NCBI RefSeq assembly: GCF_030269925.1
Contig: NC_085114.1
Location: forward strand, 13,968,001-14,032,000
Source of the DNA: Bombyx mori
Lineage: Eukaryota > Arthropoda > Insecta > Lepidoptera > Bombycidae
Length of the DNA: 64,000 bases
Direction of reading: 5' to 3'
The notes under the pieces were generated by a model. That model saw nothing but the letters and a program-made list of their open reading frames with translations, had not been told where the DNA came from and ran no database searches. The position numbers were made by a program, and so were the translations under genes. Below are positions 57,684-64,000 of the stretch, piece after piece. Each line of letters opens with the position of its first letter. Positions within the stretch are counted from its first letter, which is position 1.

Positions 57684-59589
57684 TATTAACAATTAAAAAA
57701 AATCACCACACTTTGATTTTCGTAAATGTTTAAATACGTGCGTCCACACTGAAGTCGCATTTCACACGGATTTCTCAAATAAAATATGTGTATAATCTAT
57801 GCACTGATTCACAGAGTCAGTGTTGCCAACTTAGTATCAGGTTTGTGGGCTAAATCCATTGAAGTAGGAAACCTATGGAAATGAAACGTCAACAAAAAAT
57901 TCGTGCCACTGTGACGTCATCTGGCCACAAAACATGGCGGTTTTAGTGCTGCCCAGAAGATTTTAATGTTAGTAGGTTTTATCGATAAACGTTCTTGGCT
58001 TATTTTATTTTAAATATTGTTGAGTATGAATGTATTTGTAGAATATATACTTTAATAGAAAATAAGTATATTGTTATGTGCAAAGATGATGTGATTTAGA
58101 TATTATGTGAAATCTAAGACGAGTTCGTGCTTCAAATTTTCCAAGTAAACGATATGACGATTTTTAAAATTTGCTACACTGATTTTATAAAGTTGTCGTT
58201 TGCCGCAAAACATAAAGATATGGCATAGTACAGTGCCATCAGCCTATTTCTAGCATGCTGAATGTTATCGTATTTTGAGTACGTGTTTTTCTTAGACTAT
58301 TACAATCTATTTTAATTGTTTTGCTGACTCTAAAGTCCGTAACACACTACCGCAGCGCACCTCAAGGAAGGTGCACCGCACTACCGCACCGCACGCAAAT
58401 TTTAAACTTATCAAGAGACCGCCTGATAAAAAAAAACACCTACAGAACATTTATTCGTTAATGAAATTACAAACGTCATTCCTTGTGACTTCCTCTCTAA
58501 AATCACTTAATTATTAAATATTTAACGAATTTACAATAGTGTTTTACTCACTGCGGAATAAAACTATTTTATTTAAATAGTTCCGAAGAAATTTTGTCGG
58601 TAGCCTTTTTCCCAAAATATCTAAACAGAATGTCTAAATATGTTTTGATGACATATTTTAAAGAGGTATTTATGATTAGTGTCATGATCAATAGATTCCG
58701 ACCGAAAAATGGTGTCCGATATTTCGGATTCAAATAATATATTAAGTGTATAATCTATGTTTCGGATGAGGGCTCCATAATGAATTTAAATATATATAGA
58801 TAATAGTTTTGGGGCATCGACTTTCTTGAGATCCTATAAAATATGTTTTAATTATTATTTTTGTATGTTTTAAGCATGATAAAATTAGAAATTTTATATA
58901 AGCAATCATATTAAATCGATATCAAAGTCAATAAATAATGTACAACCCAAAACAGACGGCCGAACTGACGTGACAATGACATTTGGCGCGCTAAACATGG
59001 CTGATTTTCGGCCTCATTAGACGGAGACGGAGACATTTACGTATATTCATGTTTCATTTTATGTACGCACTGAAATACTGTTATATTGTTTTCCTGCGAG
59101 TTAAAGTGCTGAGTAAGAACGAGATAGATATATGTTTATGTGTGTGCCTTCAAAATGGGTGCTATTTATATAAGCAATTGTACGTATAGAACAATATGTC
59201 GTGTCCCTACTATATAGGTCTATGGCTAAATCAAACCTCAAAAAGGGCTAGATTTGCCAAAAAATTTAAACTGGTTGTTACATCTCTAAATAAACAATGA
59301 TATTATTCATTTTGAAATTTGACACTAAACAATAAGTTCCCTATTAATGAATATAAAAATTTCACTGAAGTATGAAACCTAAGCAAAATTTTTTGCTTTA
59401 AATTTTTTAGAGTATGGTACCGCCAATGTGTCCATAAAATTATGTAATTTGATTGAGAAATTGAATAAAGAGTCATGGATTTGCCCAAAAATTATATTTC
59501 ATTATCCAACAATTATTACCGAAAGCGCTTAAAAATTAAAATACTAATAGCCGTAAAAAAATAGACGAAACAAATGGCTTGTCAACATT
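57520..59589. other. Intergenic region between the minus-strand gene and the formin gene
   Basis: Holds the leader of the minus-strand gene near 57.7-57.85 kb and two ACATGGCGG/ACATGGCTG motifs (57934 and 58994) that resemble YY1-type promoter sites. Otherwise AT-rich. Confidence 0.35.
57676..57683 (-). CDS. Exon 1 of the minus-strand gene (8 coding bases)
   Basis: ATGGAATC followed by the donor GTGAGT. The two leftover bases TC plus A from exon 2 give Ser, so the protein starts M-E-S-L. A leader continues upstream towards 57.8 kb. Confidence 0.6.
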
Positions 59590-59866
59590 TGACAATGACA
59601 TTTGCAATTTGTTCGTATGAAACGTCAGTTTTGTAGCCTACCTGTCACTTACGAGTTTTTCTTTTCCGGCACTTCATTCATAGAAGTTCGTTTGATGATT
59701 CAAAGTCGCTTTGTTGTTGCGTTTATTTGCTGGTTAACTCGATTACTTACGAAGAACGTATGTAATGTGACCTATTGATTAAAAACGCGTGTGCTTATCT
59801 GTGATAAATTAAATACGTCGCGATGTTTCCGAAAAGTGTGATTAGTGAAGTTTGAGTGTACAGAAA
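59590..59866 (+). promoter_or_regulatory. Probable promoter and 5' UTR of the formin gene
   Basis: Non-repetitive sequence before the ATG with moderate GC content. No clear TATA box. The last in-frame upstream stop and the lack of a splice acceptor near the ATG suggest that the leader is continuous with the coding exon. Confidence 0.35.
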
Positions 59867-60019
59867 ATGGGTTTGATAACTTCGAGGGAGCAGACGATGT
59901 TGGACGGTACGGGTGCGCCTGGAAAGAGTAACCATGTCCGGCAGGCTTCCACGAGGAGCCGCACGAAGCCACCGATGCCGGACAGAGATGAGCTGGAGAA
60001 CCGTTTCGTCAAAGTCTTG
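59867..60019 (+). CDS. Frl: First coding exon of a formin of the Frl/FMNL family
   Basis: ATG at 59867 (context agaaaATGG) opens 51 codons ending CTTG|GTGAGT in phase 0: MGLITSREQTMLDGTGAPGK, then SNHVRQASTRSRTKPP and MPDRDELENRFVKVL. The end matches the FMNL N-terminus, where an E-L-E-x-R-F stretch precedes the GTPase-binding domain. Gly-2 followed by a small or polar segment fits an N-myristoylation signal, as known for FMNL proteins. FMNL formins nucleate and elongate actin filaments under Rho-family GTPase control at the cell cortex. No exon 2 was found in the remaining 4 kb, so the gene runs out of the window behind a first intron longer than 3.9 kb. Confidence 0.8.
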
Positions 60020-62010
60020 GTGAGTGCAATTGAATATTCGCCGGTGATATGTTTACAAACATGGTGTCTTGTTTATGCTACAAACGGTTGTTGAAAATGT
60101 ATAGAGCGCATACTATATTTGAAACATATTAATCGTATGATGCATCACCTTATTGTATCATAATCTGGAATTTATCGAAACATCTAGTTTCATTCATGAT
60201 TTTATTTAAATTAAAACTCAAAAAAATTACCGTGAGATGGGCATTATTAATAAATAGTCTTTCCAATCGTTTTGACATAACTGATACCAATACCAGCTAC
60301 AACAGTATTTCCACTGTGTTTCTCATAATAAAAAGTCAAATAAGATATTTACAGTGTAAAAAAATCTCGCGTTCTAAATTTAGACTTGTTTAGTCCTTTA
60401 GAATTCCAGTAAAATTCCCTCAACATGTCATAAACTACAATAAAAATATATTTAAACAATTCAAGTAAGATTAAAACAAGTAACATTCTTGAGTAAGTAA
60501 GTTCCTCAGTAAGAAATATTTGTTGTGACTGTTTGTCAAATATTCAAATTAAATTAATTAAACTGAGTCTATAGTATTCTTTTCCAGAACTACTGTAGCT
60601 AAAACAATATAACTAATAATAACCCTTTTTATTCATTTACACTATTTACAAAAACAAACTAGTATTATTGAATAGAACTTGTGAAATAAAATAATAATAA
60701 TAACAAAATTTAAAACACGGAATATTATTCTGTTAAGATCACTAAGTATATTACTTTCTCCAATATTTGAATTTTTAAGTATTTTTTTGTTTTCCTTACT
60801 TTAACAACTTCCTTTTCATTAACTTATTTCTCATTATATGTATAGATTTAGACTAAGAACCATGAAACATTTTAAATGTGCATCATATTGAATAAATTTC
60901 AACATAACATTCTCTTATCCTGTTTGATAACGCATTAAATGCACTCAAAAAGTTTTCAAACTCGGAAACTATCTATCACAGGAAGTTGCAGATAAGGGAT
61001 AGCACAGGAACACCATATCTGTTTCCTATTTCACACATCACATGTGCTCCTTTATGAAACCATCCTTATTTAGCTTTAGATAAAAATAATTTGTTAATGT
61101 TAATTATCATGTTTTTGTCTGACATCATTTTTCAAACAGCTATACTTACTTAAAATAAAATATATTTTTAATTTACTTAAAACAAAGATTTATTAGGATT
61201 AGTTATTATTATGTATCATATTACATTAAGCATTAAGCAGGCCGAATGCAGGCAACATTGGAGGAAGCTGGTGCGAAAACTGGCCCAAGGTGGTCACAAC
61301 CCTCAGTAATGAGGAAACGATTCAAATAAATTACAAATAGTGAATTCAGAAAACTTACATTTTTCTTACTTCTTAATGATGTGATCTTTTTTTTTATGAT
61401 TCACAAATCTATACAATAAAAAAACATGAGTAATAAACATGAAAGTAATCATTTACTGTGCAAAGTTTCACAAAAAATAATACAATTTCATTGTTTTTTT
61501 ATCATGAATTTATTTATTAATACAAATTGCCAATTCAGTATTAATATAATGTATGTATGTACATATGTGATAAGGACAATCAGATCAGCTAATTTAAAAC
61601 TAATTGACATATAAAAATAACATATTAAGATTGATAAACCAATCCTTTGAATATACTTTAGTATAAATATTATTGATTGATTGAATTGATTGCCCTAATG
61701 CGAGTACATGAGGTAATGACCCGTCTGATGATGCAGCCACGCCACCGATGAGATGGGAGATCGAAATCTCAATTGTATTGCAAAATGAACAATCCTTCAG
61801 GAACATTCGCTTTTCTACATCGAAAATAAGCAGTATGGTGATGCCTTCCAGTAAGGACTCACACTAGTCACACTACACCTTACCAAATACAACCGTAAAA
61901 CTAGATTAATTTCCATAATAATAATAATACACCTTAAATAGTTTAAATATAATTGAAAGAATTTAACGTGGTACTGAAACCCATATCATGATAGTCCATT
62001 CATCACCATT
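60020..62010. other. Intron 1 of the formin gene
   Basis: AT-rich; contains the possible LINE remnant at 61.24 kb and a repeat-like patch at 61.68-61.86 kb. No phase-0 acceptor followed by FMNL-like sequence was found. Confidence 0.4.
61238..61320 (+). mobile_element. Possible LINE 3' end remnant
   Basis: GCAACATTGGAGGAAGCTGG ... GGTGGTCACAACCCTCAGTA ... ATGAGGAA resembles the end of an insect LINE ORF (CRQHWRKLVRKLAQGGHNPQ). Lies in the formin intron. Confidence 0.35.
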
Positions 62011-62014
62011 TTAT

Positions 62015-62130
62015 TTAGGGGGCGCGTGGTGTGTTTGGGACTGGATGGTTTGCAGATGTTGGCAGCGGACCACGGGCTTAAGGACGGTATTTAGGGTATT
62101 ACGGTATTTACCCACTAAACAGCATCGGTT
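62015..62130 (+). repeat. Unnamed interspersed repeat, copy 2
   Basis: GGGACTGGATGGTTTGCAGA ... TATTTAGGG ... ACCCACTAAACAG matches the repeat at 10990-11170 with about three quarters of positions shared by eye. Confidence 0.4.
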
Positions 62131-62139
62131 AGACCTTAT

Positions 62140-63660
62140 CATCTGGTTTTTTTCCTATCTATACTGATAGCCTTGAGAGGCTATTTCAGCTTCTCCCTGA
62201 TGTGTAGGTGAGCTCACGGGGCTAAAACCGGGAGTGTTGCTAACACTGGCCCTAGCAAGAGCAGTGCTTCGCAGAATCTACCACCGGATCGGAAACGCGA
62301 CCCACTGAGAAGATCCGGCGAGAAACTCAGTGGGTTGTGTCTATGGGTTAATTTATTCGTCGAGCCCTTCGTCGCAAGCGACGGGTTCGGCGAGGACGGC
62401 GACCGGTGCTTAAGGTACCGGTAAAATGGGGCGATTAGGGACAACTTCCAACTTTATGACAAATTTTAAGGTAGTTGTTGATGTATATAATGCTATATCA
62501 GGATCAAAATGATTGAGTCTTGGGGGCATCTTTGTTATCCAATTTCAAACTATGCAACTAGCATTCCAGTTTATGCAAAAAAAGCAAAAATAGGTGTAAT
62601 CCCTATTTACCCGGAAATTGCGGTTAATTGGGACGAAATGAGAAATTTGCTAGGGTTGGCACTACTTGGTTTTAATTTATTTATTTTATTTACTTATGAT
62701 TAATTTATATTTACTTGGGAAATGATCCACGACAGATTTGTCCTGTAAGCTGTGAGACAATTAAAAAAAACATCTATTTCATCACTTAAAATTAGTTCAG
62801 CGCAATCGGACAACTCCGAATGAACATTGACGGAGACCACGCTACCGTGGACATTATTGTACTCCCAAAGGATTCTGTATATGGGAGAGTAAGCACCTAA
62901 ATTCGAACGAGTGAGCTTTCTTATGACTGATAATATAAATTTCTTCCTTCTTCTTTCTAACTGATACTATAAATATTTACCAAACAATAAAATAACACAT
63001 TGATAATTTTAAATAAAAGTTCTAGACAAAGACATCATGAATAAACCAGACTTTTACCAACAAATTTAAAAAATATTGTTATAACTACATAGACAACCCT
63101 ACAAACCTGTACCTATTTATACTTAGGTCGTTTCTATTGCACGTATTCTCATCCCAATTGACCCCTTTTTCGTTGTTATTTGTATCTAAGACGTCCCTAA
63201 TATCCCCCAAAACAACAGATTTTTACATGTATTTTTATTTTATCAAATACATTAAAACCAATAACAACTGAGACTTACCTTTAATATATATGATGGTTCA
63301 AACACTAAATAACGTTTATAAATCACAGTCGTCTTCTATTATTATCAAATAAATAAAAGAGAGCAAAGTTTCTAGCACTAAAATAATTACCACCACAGGA
63401 AGTTAATTAGAAACGCGATTTTTTTTAAGTTAGCAGCTATTATCATGCATATTCAGAGTGGTTCATGAACTTTCAACATTCTACTATTACTTAAACTACA
63501 AAAAATGGAAGATTTTGCAACGAATATAAAAATAATATTGAGCGTCGAAAGATTTTCCCGGTTTTTTCCCGATTCGCCTCTCAATCCCTAATCGCCCCAT
63601 TTTACGGTACCTAAAAGCACCGTTAATGGATCGGGAGGATCCGTAATGACGTGCATCATC
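62140..63660 (-). mobile_element. LINE family A 3' end split by the 1.19-kb element
   Basis: Left half 62140-62419 (TTTTTTCCTATCTATACTGA ... CTTAAGGTACC), right half 63606-63660 (GGTACCTAAAAGCACCGTTA ... ATGACGTGC). Confidence 0.7.
62420..63605. mobile_element. Unclassified 1.19-kb DNA element with 21-bp inverted repeats
   Basis: Both ends read inward GTAAAATGGGGCGATTAGGG then A (left from 62421, right from 63605). Flanked by GGTACC at 62414-62419 and 63606-63611. It splits a LINE family A copy. Related motifs recur inside (for example ATCCCTATTTACCCGG near 62600 and GTCCCTAATATCCCCC near 63195). The longest internal frame (62509-62700) matches nothing I know. Confidence 0.7.
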
Positions 63661-64000
63661 TGGACGAGCTATTTGTTCTATTGATTGTTTACAAAACATA
63701 TTTATTGTAATATTATTGTATTATTGTAATATACTTTTGGCAAAGTAATGTATTAGACTGTGGTTTGAAATTGCTACGTAATTAACGGCAATAGATAACA
63801 GAACACTAAAAATAAATATTGGAAAAATAATTTTAAAAGAACTCACTTAAATTAAAACAATCGTCCAATGACTATTTTTGTATATGATTTACATTTTACA
63901 TAACATTTTAAATCTAAAGCCTAATTAATATTCTAATAAGTATGTATTTTCAACAGTAATCACAATGCATGATGTCATTATGTGGCTTATTGTTATGTTT

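Overview
The window is animal genomic DNA from a silkmoth, most likely Bombyx mori or a close relative. The main evidence is many copies of the tRNA-derived SINE Bm1 (tail resembling GTGAGCTCGTCCACCCATCT), together with other lepidopteran non-LTR, Helitron-like and mariner repeats, AT-rich intergenic DNA and spliced genes with GT/AG introns. There is no prokaryotic-style gene organisation, and most long open frames here are repeat-derived.

Three protein genes can be reconstructed by matching splice sites and reading phase. (1) A plus-strand gene spans 25494-53383 in eight coding exons (461 codons). It encodes a MIF4G-domain translation factor of the MIF4GD/CTIF/PAIP1 group, with an N-terminal PAM2 motif for poly(A)-binding protein. 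A second TATA-driven first exon at 35768-35799 is phase-matched to exon 4 and would give a form without PAM2. Weaker alternative first exons lie at 1433-1492 and 30743-30887. (2) A minus-strand gene at 56152-57683 has six small exons encoding an unrecognised Ser/Pro-rich protein of about 120 residues, tail to tail with the first gene. (3) The first coding exon of a formin of the Frl/FMNL family lies at 59867-60019 on the plus strand; the rest of that gene is beyond the window.

The remainder is mostly transposable elements, many nested. From left to right: a 435-bp MITE at 5.2 kb; LINE, Bm1 and Helitron-like fragments at 5.6-9.7 kb; a hAT remnant inside a Helitron-like element at 12.5 kb; LINE fragments at 14.7-16.7 kb; a U6 snRNA-LINE chimera at 19.7 kb inserted at the edge of an RTE-like fragment; a tRNA-derived SINE inside a Helitron-like element at 23 kb; a palindromic Bm1 pair at 25.8 kb; a large inverted repeat next to the PAM2 exon at 33.8 kb; a nearly intact mariner at 44-45.3 kb inside a Helitron-like element; a pogo-like remnant at 50.2 kb just before an exon; a Bm1-tail minisatellite at 57 kb; and an unclassified 1.19-kb inverted-repeat element at 62.4-63.6 kb. 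For several nested insertions, an uninterrupted relative of the host repeat lies in the same window and serves as an empty-site control.

All calls come from reading the sequence by eye. Repeat edges without a target-site duplication are accurate to about 10-20 bases, and repeat-family names are from recall.
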